64,000 nucleotides of DNA, taken from contig NZ_JACOFR010000002.1 in the NCBI RefSeq assembly GCF_019455385.1, positions 248,001-312,000 on the forward strand, in the 5' to 3' direction. Both the position numbers and the translations under genes were made by a program. Under the pieces are notes generated by a model. It saw nothing but the letters and a program-made list of their open reading frames with translations, was not told the DNA's origin and did no database searches. This DNA comes from Bradyrhizobium sp. BR 10289 (GTDB lineage Bacteria; Pseudomonadota; Alphaproteobacteria; Rhizobiales; Xanthobacteraceae). This document shows, piece by piece, positions 16,262-26,391 of this stretch (position 1 is its first letter; each line of letters starts with the position of its first letter).

Positions 16262-17611
16262 TCACACCATCATCATGACGGGGTTTTCGATCAGCTGCTT
16301 GAACGCTCCGATCAGCTCGGCGCCGAGCGCGCCGTCGATGGCACGGTGATCGCACGACAGCGTCACGCTCATCATGTGCGCGATCTCGATCTTGCCTCCG
16401 CGCACGACGGGCCGCTCCTCGCTGGTGCCGACCGCGAGGATGGTCGCATGCGGCGGGTTGATCACCGCGGTAAAGTGGCTGATGCCGTACATGCCGAGGT
16501 TGGAGACGGCGGTGGTGCCGCCCTGATATTCCTCGGGCTTCAATTTGCGCGAACGGGCGCGCGCGGCAAAATCCTTCATCTCGTTGGAGATGGTCGAGAG
16601 CGTCTTGGTCTCGGCCTTGCGGATGATCGGCGTGATCAGGCCGCCCGGCATCGCGACGGCAACGCCGACGTCGGAATGGTGGTGCTTGACCATCCCGCTC
16701 TCGGTCCAGCTGACGTTGCAGTTCGGGATCTTCTGCAGCGCCACCGCCATCGCCTTGATGACGAAGTCGTTGACCGAGATCTTGTAGAGCGGTTTCTTCT
16801 CCTTGTCCTTCGGCGCGGCGGCGTTGATCTCCTCGCGCGCGGCGAGCAGCTTGCCGATGTCGCAGTCGATGGTCAGGTAGAAGTGCGGGACGTTCTGGAT
16901 CGACGCGGTCAAGCGTTGCGCGATCGTGCGGCGCATGCCGTCATGCGGCACGACCTCGTAGGAGCCGGGCTCGAACAGCGACAGGATCTGCTTGTCCGAC
17001 ATGGTCGGCGCGATCGCGGGTGCAGATGACGGAGCCGCGGCGGGCGCCTTGAGGCCCTTGCCTGATTTGGCCTGTTCGACGTCGCGGGCGACCACGCGGC
17101 CATGCGGGCCGGTGCCCGTGATCATCGACACGTCGATGCCGGCTTCCTTGGCAAGACGCCGCGCCAGCGGCGATGAGAACACGCGGCCGGCGTGACCGTT
17201 GCTCTGCGCGGCGGGTGCGGCAGCCTGAGGTGCCGGGGCCGCAGCGGGCGCGGGAGCAGCCTTGGGCGGGACAGGTGCGGGTGCCGGAGCAGCGGCAGGA
17301 GCCTCGGCAGCCTTGGGCGGTGCCGCCGAAGCGCTGGGCTTGGCACTGCCTGCGGCCTTCACGTCCTCGCCCTCGCCGGCGAGCACGGCAATGACGTCAT
17401 TGACCGGCACATCCTGCGTGCCCTCCGGCACCAGGATCTTGGCGATCGTGCCCTCGTCGATGGCCTCGACCTCCATGGTCGCCTTGTCGGTCTCGATTTC
17501 AGCGATGACGTCGCCGGACTTGACCTTGTCGCCTTCCTTCTTCAGCCACTTGGCGAGGTTGCCCTTCTCCATCGTCGGCGAAAGAGCGGGCATCAGGATG
17601 TTGATGGGCAT
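16262..17611 (-). CDS. pdhC: Pyruvate dehydrogenase E2, dihydrolipoyl acetyltransferase
   Basis: A 449-residue E2 that moves the acetyl group from the lipoyl arm to CoA and forms the complex core. An N-terminal lipoyl domain (lysine in [12 protein letters not shown], about residue 43) is followed by an Ala/Pro-rich linker. The peripheral subunit-binding domain comes next (SSPLARRLAKEAGIDVSMI). The catalytic domain ends in SCDHRAIDGALGAEL, with the active-site His and Asp. It is one of two lipoyl-bearing subunits in this operon, the other being PdhB. Confidence 0.96.
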   Translation of the reverse strand: MPINILMPALSPTMEKGNLAKWLKKEGDKVKSGDVIAEIETDKATMEVEAIDEGTIAKILVPEGTQDVPVNDVIAVLAGEGEDVKAAGSAKPSASAAPPKAAEAPAAAPAPAPVPPKAAPAPAAAPAPQAAAPAAQSNGHAGRVFSSPLARRLAKEAGIDVSMITGTGPHGRVVARDVEQAKSGKGLKAPAAAPSSAPAIAPTMSDKQILSLFEPGSYEVVPHDGMRRTIAQRLTASIQNVPHFYLTIDCDIGKLLAAREEINAAAPKDKEKKPLYKISVNDFVIKAMAVALQKIPNCNVSWTESGMVKHHHSDVGVAVAMPGGLITPIIRKAETKTLSTISNEMKDFAARARSRKLKPEEYQGGTTAVSNLGMYGISHFTAVINPPHATILAVGTSEERPVVRGGKIEIAHMMSVTLSCDHRAIDGALGAELIGAFKQLIENPVMMMV

Positions 17612-17674
17612 GCTGACCTCAAGAAGAACTTTGCAAAAACTCGTCTCCGAAAGCGAAGACGAACAGGACCAGGT

Positions 17675-18127
17675 TTAGTTGCCGATGTCGCCTTGCCAGA
17701 GGCGCTCATTGGCGGGGATGGAACGCCAATTCTTCATCATGGTGATGGAGCGGTCGTCGGCAAGGTCGATCCAGGGAATGCCGAACTTGTCGAGGATATC
17801 CTTGGACCCCTCGAAGGTGACGGATTCCCCGATCACCACCAGCTTGACCTTGAACAGGCCGAGCGCGCCGGCACACATCGAGCATGGCGACAGCGTGGTG
17901 TACATGACGGTGTCGTGGAACGAGATCGCGCCGGCTTCGCGCAGGCAGCTCATCTCGCCATGCAGGATCGGATTGTTCTCCTGCACGCGGTTGTTGTGGC
18001 CGCGGGCAATGATCTTGTTGTCGCGCGTCAGCACGGCGCCAATCGGCAGGCCGCCCTGCGCGATCGAGGCCTCGGCCTCGCGGATCGCCTCGAGCATGAA
18101 GTCGAAATGATAGGATTCGATCGCCAT
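17675..18127 (-). CDS. Fcy1-like cytosine/nucleoside deaminase
   Basis: A 150-residue zinc deaminase of the CDA fold. Zinc ligands and general acid are H56, E58, C82 and C85 in ILHGEMSCLREAG and TLSPCSMC. The overall pattern (GGLPIGAVL, ARGHNNRVQ, YTTLSPCSMCAGA, VVIGESVTFEG, and a C-terminal WQGDIGN) closely recalls yeast cytosine deaminase Fcy1, as compared from memory, more than TadA. It would hydrolyse cytosine, or a related base, to uracil plus ammonia. It sits inside the pdh operon between DUF5076 and pdhC, an odd place for pyrimidine salvage. Confidence 0.85.
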   Translation of the reverse strand: MAIESYHFDFMLEAIREAEASIAQGGLPIGAVLTRDNKIIARGHNNRVQENNPILHGEMSCLREAGAISFHDTVMYTTLSPCSMCAGALGLFKVKLVVIGESVTFEGSKDILDKFGIPWIDLADDRSITMMKNWRSIPANERLWQGDIGN

Positions 18128-18129
18128 GG

Positions 18130-18432
18130 TCAGTGCCCCTTCCCGCGCGGCGTCGTGGTGCCGGTATCCGTCGGGCGCTCGATCTCGGCCTGGAACATGT
18201 CGAGGATCCGGTTCAACGCGTCCTCCTCGGTGTATTCGCTCTCACGGGCATAGGCGCGCGCGGCGTGGCGGGCGAGATCGACCAGCAGCAGGCCCCACAT
18301 GTCGGGCTCCTCGAAGGCCCGCTGGAACGCCATCGACAGCCCGCCGTCCAGCACGAACACGCGCAGGATCTCGACCGCGTCGTCGCGGGTCATGACGTCG
18401 GGCGGCAGTGGCTGCTCCTTGGGGCCCGCCAT
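18130..18432 (-). CDS. DUF5076 protein
   Basis: A 100-residue soluble acidic protein that matches the DUF5076 family as I remember it, found beside pdhB in alphaproteobacteria. Core wording is VEILRVFVLDGGLSMAFQRA and the helical YTEEDALNRILDMFQAEI. It starts 4 bases after the pdhB stop and ends 2 bases before the deaminase gene, so it is an operon member. No biochemical function is known to me; its position suggests a role linked to the complex. Confidence 0.8.
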   Translation of the reverse strand: MAGPKEQPLPPDVMTRDDAVEILRVFVLDGGLSMAFQRAFEEPDMWGLLLVDLARHAARAYARESEYTEEDALNRILDMFQAEIERPTDTGTTTPRGKGH

Positions 18433-18435
18433 GGT

Positions 18436-19818
<1,383 letters not shown>

Positions 19819-19848
19819 ATCGACTCCAAGAGAAAGCTTGCGCGCGTC

Positions 19849-20871
19849 TTAGCGGTAAACGTCGGTCCAGAGCTCGGCGGCATCCGGCTCGGGATCATGC
19901 TGGGCGAAATCGGCGGAGGCGTTGACGATGTCACGCACCTCGGCGTCGATCGCCTTGAGATCGGCCTCGCTGACCTTGGCGGCCAAGAGGCGATTGCGCA
20001 CCTGCTCGATCGGATCCTGGTCGTGGCGGACCTTCTCGACCTCCTCACGCGTGCGGTATTTGGCCGGGTCGGACATCGAGTGGCCGCGATAACGGTAGGT
20101 CTGCATTTCCAGGATGTAGGGGCCCTTGCCGGCGCGGCACCATTCCGCCGCCTCTTCGCCCGCGGCCTTGACGGCGCGCACGTCCATGCCGTCGACCTGC
20201 TTGCCGGGGATGTTGAAGGACGCGCCGCGCTTGGAGAAATCCTGCTGCGCCGAGGCGCGCGACACCGACGTGCCCATGGCGTAGCGGTTGTTCTCGATGA
20301 CGTAGATCACCGGCAGCTTCCAGAGCTCCGCCATGTTGAAGCTCTCATAGACCTGGCCCTGGTTGGCCGCGCCGTCGCCGAAATAGGTGACGCTGACATT
20401 GCCGTTGCCGCGATAGTGATTGGCGAAGGCCAGACCCGTGCCGAGCGAGACCTGGGCGCCGACGATGCCGTGGCCGCCGTAGAAGTGCTTCTCCTTGCTG
20501 AACATGTGCATGGAGCCGCCCTTGCCCTTGGAATAACCGCCGCGGCGGCCCGTGAGCTCGGCCATGACGCCGTTGGCGTCCATGCCGGTGGCAAGCATAT
20601 GGCCGTGATCGCGATAGCCGGTGATGACCTGATCGCCCTCCTTCAGGGCCATCTGCATGCCGACCACCACGGCCTCCTGGCCGATATAGAGATGGCAGAA
20701 GCCGCCGATCGCGCCCATGCCGTAGAGTTGGCCGGCCTTTTCCTCGAACCGCCGGATCAGGAGCATCTCGCGGAGCGCCTTCAGCTCCTGCTCTTTGGTG
20801 AATTCCGGGGGCGAAGCGCCGTCGGTTTTGTCCTGTACAGCGCCTGCGGCGGCTTTCTTGGGTGCGGCCAT
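19849..20871 (-). CDS. pdhA: Pyruvate dehydrogenase E1 alpha
   Basis: A 340-residue E1-alpha subunit and first gene of the operon. It binds thiamin diphosphate through GDGAANQGQVYESFNMAELW...NN and decarboxylates pyruvate with PdhB. The phosphate-binding GGHGIVGAQVSLGTGLAFAN and the substrate-site RYRGHSMSDPAKYRTREE are clear. The N-terminus is Ala/Lys-rich (MAAPKKAAAG). About 280 bases without a gene lie upstream to 21151 and must hold the operon promoter; no operator was recognised there. Confidence 0.97.
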   Translation of the reverse strand: MAAPKKAAAGAVQDKTDGASPPEFTKEQELKALREMLLIRRFEEKAGQLYGMGAIGGFCHLYIGQEAVVVGMQMALKEGDQVITGYRDHGHMLATGMDANGVMAELTGRRGGYSKGKGGSMHMFSKEKHFYGGHGIVGAQVSLGTGLAFANHYRGNGNVSVTYFGDGAANQGQVYESFNMAELWKLPVIYVIENNRYAMGTSVSRASAQQDFSKRGASFNIPGKQVDGMDVRAVKAAGEEAAEWCRAGKGPYILEMQTYRYRGHSMSDPAKYRTREEVEKVRHDQDPIEQVRNRLLAAKVSEADLKAIDAEVRDIVNASADFAQHDPEPDAAELWTDVYR

Positions 20872-21151
20872 GGGAATTCCGGGTCAGAGAAAACTTCAGC
20901 CCTCTCTAGCCCAAGTCAAACGCCGTTGGAAAGCACCGCAACGGAATAGCACGATTTTCATTATGCCGCAGTGCAACGTGGCCGTAATATTGCAAAATGT
21001 TTGACGCCGATCAGGCAACAAATTTAAGCACCGGTCTCGACCGCAGCAGATTCGGTGACCGCGACAAAAAGCGCCGCGGCAGTCAACCCCGTTTGCCGGA
21101 TAAGCGGCGTCAAAAATTGACGCCGCCCTCTCCGCCCGATCACATCTTCGA

Positions 21152-22669
21152 TCAGAAGAAGCCGAGCTTCTTCGGGCTGTAGCTGACCAGCAGGTTCTTG
21201 GTCTGCTGGTAGTGATCGAGCATCATCTTGTGGGTCTCGCGGCCGACGCCCGACTGCTTGTAACCGCCGAAGGCCGCATGCGCGGGATAGGCGTGGTAGC
21301 AATTGGTCCAGACCCGACCGGCCTGGATGGCGCGGCCGAAGCGGTAGCAGCGGTTGGCATCGCGGCTCCAGACGCCGGCACCCAGGCCGTAGAGCGTGTC
21401 GTTGGCGATCGCGAGCGCTTCGTCATCGGTCTTGAAGGTCGTGACCGAGACGACGGGACCAAAGATCTCCTCCTGGAAGATGCGCATCTTGTTGTGACCC
21501 TCGAACACCGTGGGCTGGACGTAAAAGCCGCCCGACAGATCGCCGCCGAGCTCGGCACGCCCGCCGCCCGCGAGCACCTTGGCGCCCTCCTGCTTGCCGA
21601 TGTCGATGTAGGACAGGATCTTCTCCAGCTGCTCGCCGGAAGCCTGCGCGCCGATCATGGTGTCGGCCACGCGCGGGTCGCCCTGCTTGATGGCGGCGAC
21701 GCGCTTCAGCGCCCGCTCCATGAAGCGGTCGTAGACGTCGGCATGAACCAGCGCCCGGCTCGGGCAGGTGCAGACCTCGCCCTGGTTCAGCGCGAACATG
21801 ACGAAGCCCTCGATCGCCTTGTCGAAGAAGTCGTCGTCCTCGGCGGTGACGTCCTTGAAGAAGATGTTCGGCGACTTGCCGCCGAGCTCCAGCGTCACCG
21901 GAATGAGGTTTTGGCTGGCGTATTGCATGATCAGCCGGCCCGTCGTGGTCTCGCCGGTGAAGGCGATCTTGGCGATGCGCGGGCTGGAGGCGAGCGGCTT
22001 GCCGGCTTCGAGACCGAAGCCGTTGACGATGTTGAGGACACCCGGCGGCAGCAAGTCGCCGACGATCTCGGCCCAGACCATGATCGAGGCCGGAGTCTGC
22101 TCGGCCGGCTTGAGCACGACGCAATTGCCGGCGGCAAGCGCTGGCGCAAGCTTCCAGCAGGCCATCAGCAGCGGAAAGTTCCAGGGAATGATCTGGCCGA
22201 CCACGCCGAGCGGCTCGTGGAAATGATAGGCGATGGTGTCGTGGTCGATCTCGCCGATCGAGCCTTCCTGCGCGCGCACCACGCCGGCGAAATAGCGGAA
22301 ATGGTCGATGGCGAGCGGCAGGTCGGCGGCGCGGGTCTCGCGGATCGGCTTGCCATTGTCCCAGGTCTCGGCGACCGCGAGGCGCTCGAGATTTTCCTCC
22401 ATGCGGTCGGCAATCCTGTTCAGGATCGCGGCGCGCTCGGCGACGCTGGTGCGGCCCCATGGGCCCTTGGCGGCATGCGCCGCATCGAGGGCGGCTTCGA
22501 CGTCCTGAGCGTCGGAGCGCGCGATCTTGCAGACGATCTGCCCGTTCACCGGCGAGGCGTTGTCGAAATACTTGCCGGAACGTGGCGCCGTGAACTTGCC
22601 GCCGATGAAATTGTCATAGCGCTCGGCGAACGGACTTTGGGTGAGGCCGAGGAATTCCACCTTGTTCAT
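21152..22669 (-). CDS. NAD-dependent aldehyde dehydrogenase (AcoD/ExaC type)
   Basis: A 505-residue aldehyde dehydrogenase close to the acetaldehyde-type enzymes AcoD/ExaC. It oxidises small aldehydes to acids with NAD. Catalytic Cys is in [13 protein letters not shown] (about residue 300), the general-base Glu in [14 protein letters not shown], and the family motifs [19 protein letters not shown] and AFTGETTTG are present. A GAF/Fis regulator gene lies upstream on the same strand, and a 20-bp palindrome sits about 115 bases before the start. Induction by an aldehyde or alcohol is a reasonable inference. Confidence 0.94.
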   Translation of the reverse strand: MNKVEFLGLTQSPFAERYDNFIGGKFTAPRSGKYFDNASPVNGQIVCKIARSDAQDVEAALDAAHAAKGPWGRTSVAERAAILNRIADRMEENLERLAVAETWDNGKPIRETRAADLPLAIDHFRYFAGVVRAQEGSIGEIDHDTIAYHFHEPLGVVGQIIPWNFPLLMACWKLAPALAAGNCVVLKPAEQTPASIMVWAEIVGDLLPPGVLNIVNGFGLEAGKPLASSPRIAKIAFTGETTTGRLIMQYASQNLIPVTLELGGKSPNIFFKDVTAEDDDFFDKAIEGFVMFALNQGEVCTCPSRALVHADVYDRFMERALKRVAAIKQGDPRVADTMIGAQASGEQLEKILSYIDIGKQEGAKVLAGGGRAELGGDLSGGFYVQPTVFEGHNKMRIFQEEIFGPVVSVTTFKTDDEALAIANDTLYGLGAGVWSRDANRCYRFGRAIQAGRVWTNCYHAYPAHAAFGGYKQSGVGRETHKMMLDHYQQTKNLLVSYSPKKLGFF

Positions 22670-22783
22670 TGATCACTCCCGATGTTGCTGTTTGCGCTTG
22701 TCGTCGTGTGCTCACGACTTGCGCCGACGATCTCGCGGGAGGTGATTTCTGTCAGCCCTGGGGAGCGCGATGACGAAGCCGAC

Positions 22784-22803
22784 CTGTCGCAGTTCTGCGA
22801 CAG
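22784..22803. promoter_or_regulatory. 20-bp perfect palindrome upstream of aldehyde dehydrogenase
   Basis: CTGTCGCA-GTTC-TGCGACAG has perfect 8-base arms. It lies 115 bases upstream of the aldehyde dehydrogenase ATG, at the distance usual for enhancer-type activators. A smaller palindrome GTCGTG-TGCT-CACGAC is at 22703-22718. The neighbouring GAF/Fis protein is the obvious candidate binder; this is inference. No good sigma-54 promoter was found between the site and the gene. Confidence 0.5.
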
Positions 22804-22829
22804 ATCACGAGGCTGCAGCAGCATACTCA

Positions 22830-22940
22830 GTCATCATCCTGAGGAGCGCGCCGTTGCGCGCGTCTCGGAGGATGGCCACGGATCCAGTGGGGCCTGCATG
22901 GTTCGAGACGACCGCGTCGCGGTCTCCTCACCATGAGGGG
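22830..22940. repeat. Intergenic repeat (CATCCTGAGGAGC type)
   Basis: An element of about 111 bases beginning GTCATCATCCTGAGGAGCG and ending CACCATGAGGGG, with inner stems around GCGCGCCGTTGCGCGCG and GACCGCGTCGCGGTC. It shares the CATCCTGAGG/CCTCAGGATG signature with the element at 14405-14557 but is otherwise different, so a subfamily or degraded relative. It lies at the 3' end of the GAF/Fis regulator gene. Confidence 0.65.
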
Positions 22941-22947
22941 ATAGAGT

Positions 22948-23907
22948 TCAGTGCCGGATCTCAAACCGCTTCAGCTTCCGGTGCAGCGTGGCGCGGCTGA
23001 CGCCGAGGGCCTTGGCGGCAGCCGAAACATTGCCGCCGGCGCGGAGCAGCGCGCGCTGCAGCACCGCGCGCTGGCCGCCGGCGAGATGGTCGCGCGCGAT
23101 ATCGCCGCCGAGCAGGTCGGCCGCGGGCACCGGCTGCAGCGCCCTGCCCGGCGCAATTCCGAGCCCGATCCGCGCAGACCGGGTCGCGCCAATCACGAGA
23201 TCGTCCGCATCGACCGCGACAAGGCCGCCGCACTGGCCGTCAGCAGTCGGCGTCAGCACGATGCGGGCGTAGGCGAAGGCGCGGCGGAACAGGTCGGCCT
23301 CGATGCGCTTCGCCGCCTCGCCTGCCGCAAGCGCAATCAGGTTGGAGAACGCATCGGTGCGGTCGGCACGGCAGGAGGAGACGTCGAGCACGCCGGCAAA
23401 GGCTGCCTCATGGTCGTAGATCGGAACGGCGGTGCAGCTCAGGAGGGTGTTGCGGGCGAAGAAGTGCTGGTCGCGGTCGATCGTCAGCGGCCGCTGCTCG
23501 ACGACGCAGGTGCCGATGCCATTGGTGCCCTCGTGCTCCTCGCTCCAGAGCGCGCCGGTCCACAGGCCCCAGGACTGGAACGTCGTGTCGTCCGCGGGCA
23601 TGCCGCGGCGGTCGACCGGAACCCCCTCGCCGTCGGCCAGCAGCACGCAGCAGCCGGCCACGCCGACCGCCTGGTAGAGCCGGTCCATCGCACCTTGCGC
23701 GGCGGCCAGCAGCGGCGCGATGCGCTCGCGCGCCGCACGGAGTTCCGCCTCCGTCAGCCGTTGCGGCAGGCCGCGGCCGGAGGGGTCGAGATGATGCAAT
23801 CGGGACGAACGGCGCCAGGAGGCCACGAGCGCCGACCGCGCCGCCTGGCCTGATGCAATGGCGGCCTCGACACGGGCCGCGTGATGCTGGGGGGCTTGCC
23901 CATTCAT
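22948..23907 (-). CDS. GAF/Fis-type transcriptional regulator lacking AAA+
   Basis: A 319-residue regulator with an N-terminal helical region, a GAF domain (about 75-215: TNGIGTCVVEQRPLTID, SCTAVPIYDHEAAFAGVLDVS) and a C-terminal Fis-type helix-turn-helix (GGNVSAAAKALGVSRATLHRKL). The sequence resembles AcoR-type activators, but the central AAA+ ATPase that contacts sigma-54 is missing: no Walker A and no GAFTGA. It therefore cannot act as a classical enhancer-binding activator. The ATG at 23907 has GGAGG eight bases upstream. It likely controls the downstream aldehyde dehydrogenase gene. Confidence 0.9.
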   Translation of the reverse strand: MNGQAPQHHAARVEAAIASGQAARSALVASWRRSSRLHHLDPSGRGLPQRLTEAELRAARERIAPLLAAAQGAMDRLYQAVGVAGCCVLLADGEGVPVDRRGMPADDTTFQSWGLWTGALWSEEHEGTNGIGTCVVEQRPLTIDRDQHFFARNTLLSCTAVPIYDHEAAFAGVLDVSSCRADRTDAFSNLIALAAGEAAKRIEADLFRRAFAYARIVLTPTADGQCGGLVAVDADDLVIGATRSARIGLGIAPGRALQPVPAADLLGGDIARDHLAGGQRAVLQRALLRAGGNVSAAAKALGVSRATLHRKLKRFEIRH

Positions 23908-23955
23908 CACCGTTTCCTCCGGGTGGCAATCTTAAGACCTGCCGGCGCGGCCCGA

Positions 23956-23969
23956 TTGATCTCCGTCAA
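23956..23969 (-). promoter_or_regulatory. FixK/FNR-type box
   Basis: TTGATCTCCGTCAA fits the rhizobial FixK2/FNR half-site pattern TTGAT-N4-RTCAA, and the flanks extend the symmetry (GATTGAT...GTCAATC). Its centre is about 55 bases upstream of the regulator ATG at 23907, so a site at -41.5 would place the transcript start about 14 bases before the ATG. Oxygen-responsive control of the regulator is inference. Confidence 0.5.
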
Positions 23970-24112
23970 TCCTGGGATGCAGCGCACCGGACAAGCCATG
24001 CCCCTGCGGGCGCCGTCCCGTCAAGGCGGCAACGCGGCTGCGGTCTTGCGACTTTCGATGTGATGAGGTCGGGAGGTGCCGGCTTTCGCCGCCACTTTCG
24101 AAACCCGCGCAG

Positions 24113-24433
24113 TTACTGGCTCTGCGGGATCATCCGAACCAGATCGTGCGGATTGACATAGTCGAGCTGGAACCGCGCCCGCTCGTCGAGCATATCAGGG
24201 TCGATCCGCGACGTCCGCAGCAGCGAGACGCGTTGCTCGCTCCTGGCGCGCTCGCGCTTGAGCTGGGCGAGCTCGCCGGTCAGCGCGATGATCTCCTGGT
24301 CGAGCTCCTGGCGGGCGTTGAGGCCGTATTTGCCGGTGTAGGCGTTGACGCCGAAATAGCCGACGATCGCGGCCGCCATCGCATAGAGGGCAAGGCCGGT
24401 CAGGATCGATTTCAGGCGCGCGCGGGAGACCAT
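24113..24433 (-). CDS. ftsB: Septum formation initiator FtsB/DivIC family
   Basis: A 106-residue bitopic membrane protein of the FtsB/DivIC family, part of the FtsQBL divisome subcomplex. A short cytoplasmic basic tail (MVSRARLKS) precedes one transmembrane helix (ILTGLALYAMAAAIVGYFG) and a periplasmic coiled coil (LDQEIIALTGELAQLKRERA). It ends in a conserved-looking region around DPDMLDERARFQLDYV. The ATG at 24433 is preferred to the longer frame. Its position between eno and pdhA matches the usual alphaproteobacterial gene order. Confidence 0.88.
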   Translation of the reverse strand: MVSRARLKSILTGLALYAMAAAIVGYFGVNAYTGKYGLNARQELDQEIIALTGELAQLKRERARSEQRVSLLRTSRIDPDMLDERARFQLDYVNPHDLVRMIPQSQ

Positions 24434-24495
24434 TTTTGGAAGATGGGGCAGCTTGGTTAAGGGCACGCTAACGCGCCCTGCCCACTCCATCGAGT

Positions 24496-24525
24496 GTCAT
24501 GCCCGGGCTTGCCCCCGGGCATGAC
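24496..24525. terminator. Strong hairpin between flavin reductase and ftsB
   Basis: GTCATGCCCGGGC-TTGC-CCCCGGGCATGAC forms a 12-14 base stem 12 bases after the flavin reductase stop. There is no U-run in either direction, so this is either a rho-independent-like pause structure or a small dispersed palindrome. The stem is clear; function is inference. Confidence 0.5.
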
Positions 24526-24536
24526 CAAGCACGGCC

Positions 24537-25088
24537 TCAGCCGTGATACTTGGCAACGTGTGCCGCGAAGGCGTCGATATAGGCCTGCAGCACGCCCTTC
24601 AGCGAGTCCTTGACGAGGTTACCCTCGGCATCAAAAGCGTCGCCGACGGCGTTCAGATAGGCTTCCGGCTGCTGCATGATCTGGCCGGCGATGCCGGGCA
24701 GGATGTGCTGGAGGGTCTTGGCGGCGCTGACGCCACCGAGGGGGCCCGGCGAGTTCGAGATGATGCCGACCGGCTTGCCGTTGAACGAGCTCTTGCCGTA
24801 GGGGCGCGAGGCGACGTCGATGGCATTCTTCAGCACGCCGGGGATGGCGCGGTTGTATTCCGGGGTCACGAAGATGACGCCGTCGGACTTCTGGATCTTC
24901 TCGCGGAACGCCAGCCAGTCGGCGGGCGGCGCGCTCTCGAGGTCCTGGTTGAAAAACGAGATGCCTGCCGGCGTGATGACCTCGAGCTTGAGCGAGCTGG
25001 GTGCGAGCTTTGCCAGCGCGTTGCCGATCTTCAGCGAGAAGCTGTCCTTGCGCAGGCTGCCGGCGATCACGAGGATGTTGTAGGCCAT
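24537..25088 (-). CDS. NADPH-dependent FMN reductase
   Basis: A 183-residue flavodoxin-fold reductase of the chromate/azo/quinone reductase group (ChrR/YieF-like), reducing quinones or other acceptors with NAD(P)H and FMN. The FMN phosphate loop is VIAGSLRKDSFSLKIGN. TPEYNRAIPGVLKNAID contacts the flavin, and GPLGGVSAA is also typical. Physiological substrate cannot be read from sequence. It is on the minus strand in an insertion between eno and ftsB. Confidence 0.92.
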   Translation of the reverse strand: MAYNILVIAGSLRKDSFSLKIGNALAKLAPSSLKLEVITPAGISFFNQDLESAPPADWLAFREKIQKSDGVIFVTPEYNRAIPGVLKNAIDVASRPYGKSSFNGKPVGIISNSPGPLGGVSAAKTLQHILPGIAGQIMQQPEAYLNAVGDAFDAEGNLVKDSLKGVLQAYIDAFAAHVAKYHG

Positions 25089-25272
25089 GGATTGTCCTTG
25101 GAGGCTTGAGGGAGAGTGCCGCGCGGCACTTAAGCGATCCGGATTGATGGATGCAAGTGCATGAACCGGTCGGGATTGGAAACGCTGAGTTTCCTGGAAG
25201 CAGATGGTCGGCCAAAACGATCAGGCCGCCAAGCGGCGGCCTGATGTCTCCTATAAATCTGCAACCACGCTC

Positions 25273-26271
25273 TCAGATCGTCGGATTCCACGCCGACGGG
25301 ATCAGACGATATTTCGCGCCGTCCTTCTCGACATGGCCGACCGACGGGAAGGTGAAGTGGAAGCCGATCACGGTCGCCTTCTCGGCGGCCGCCATGTCGT
25401 AGAATTTATGGCGCGTCTCCTGCGCCATCGCGGCATCGGTGTCGAACACCACGTGCCAGTCCGGATTGCGCAGGAAGAATTCCGGAATGTTCGTGACGTC
25501 GGACTGGATCAGCACCTTGGCATCGCCCGAGGCGACCGCGAACGAGGTGTGGCCCGGCGTGTGGCCCGGCGTCGCGATCGAGGTGATGCCCGGCGCGACC
25601 TCCTTGCCCCACTCGTACTTCGTCACCTTGGACTCGAGGCCCGCAAACGTCTTCTTCACGTTGGCGAAGTAGTTCTTCATCATCGGATTGGACTCGGCCT
25701 TGGCCGTGTTGTCCTCGCTGGTCCAGAACTCCCAGTCCTTGCCCGGCACCATGATCTCGGCGTTCGGGAACGCGAGCCCGCCGTCGGCGAGGCGGATGCC
25801 GTTGGTGTGATCGGGATGCAGATGCGACAGCAGCACGACGTCGATGCTCTTGGGGTCGACGCCGGCGGCCTGTAGGTTCTGCAGCGTGCGGCCGACCGCG
25901 CCCTTACTCGGCTCGAGATTGGCAACGCCATTGCCGGCATCGATCAGCACCAGCTTGGAGCCGGTGTTGATGAGCTGCGGATTGAACGGCACGGTGACCA
26001 TGCCCTTGGGCATGTAGGCGGCCTCGGCCGCGGCGGCGGCTTCTTCCTTGGGCACGTTGACGACGAACTTGTCCGGCATCGGGAAGGTGCGGGCACCGTC
26101 ATTGATCGAGGTGCACTCGAAGCTGCCCACCTTGTAGCGATAGAAGCCCGGCGCCTGCGTGCCGGCTTGCGGCACTGCGGCATTGGCGGTGGTCGGCCGC
26201 AGGCCGGTGGCGGCAGCCGCACCCATGGCGGCAGCGGCTGCGAGCAGATGGCGGCGATTGAGATCGGTCAT
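25273..26271 (-). CDS. Exported MBL-fold metallo-hydrolase
   Basis: A 332-residue metallo-beta-lactamase-fold hydrolase. A twin-arginine-like signal (MTDLNRRHLLAAAAAMGAAA) precedes the fold. The metal-binding signature is LSHLHPDHTNGI, with further His residues in TPGHTPGHTSFAVA and a late IGFHF. It resembles lactonase-type enzymes (quorum-quenching or carboxylic-ester hydrolases), but the substrate is unknown. The ATG at 26271 is preferred because the signal then begins at residue 1. Confidence 0.88.
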   Translation of the reverse strand: MTDLNRRHLLAAAAAMGAAAATGLRPTTANAAVPQAGTQAPGFYRYKVGSFECTSINDGARTFPMPDKFVVNVPKEEAAAAAEAAYMPKGMVTVPFNPQLINTGSKLVLIDAGNGVANLEPSKGAVGRTLQNLQAAGVDPKSIDVVLLSHLHPDHTNGIRLADGGLAFPNAEIMVPGKDWEFWTSEDNTAKAESNPMMKNYFANVKKTFAGLESKVTKYEWGKEVAPGITSIATPGHTPGHTSFAVASGDAKVLIQSDVTNIPEFFLRNPDWHVVFDTDAAMAQETRHKFYDMAAAEKATVIGFHFTFPSVGHVEKDGAKYRLIPSAWNPTI

Positions 26272-26391
26272 GGAGAGGTCCCCTTCTGAGCGCCTTCGCG
26301 GTTGTCCGCTTTCAAATGGCGGCGGAAATAATCTCCCGCCTTGCTCAGAAGGCAAGACCTTCTTGCGGTGACGTGCCGTCGCACGTGATGA

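Noticed and set aside
22670-22783. Sigma-54 (-24/-12) promoter for the aldehyde dehydrogenase
   Set aside because: No sequence near TGGCAC-N5-TTGC was found; the best candidates lack the invariant GG or GC.
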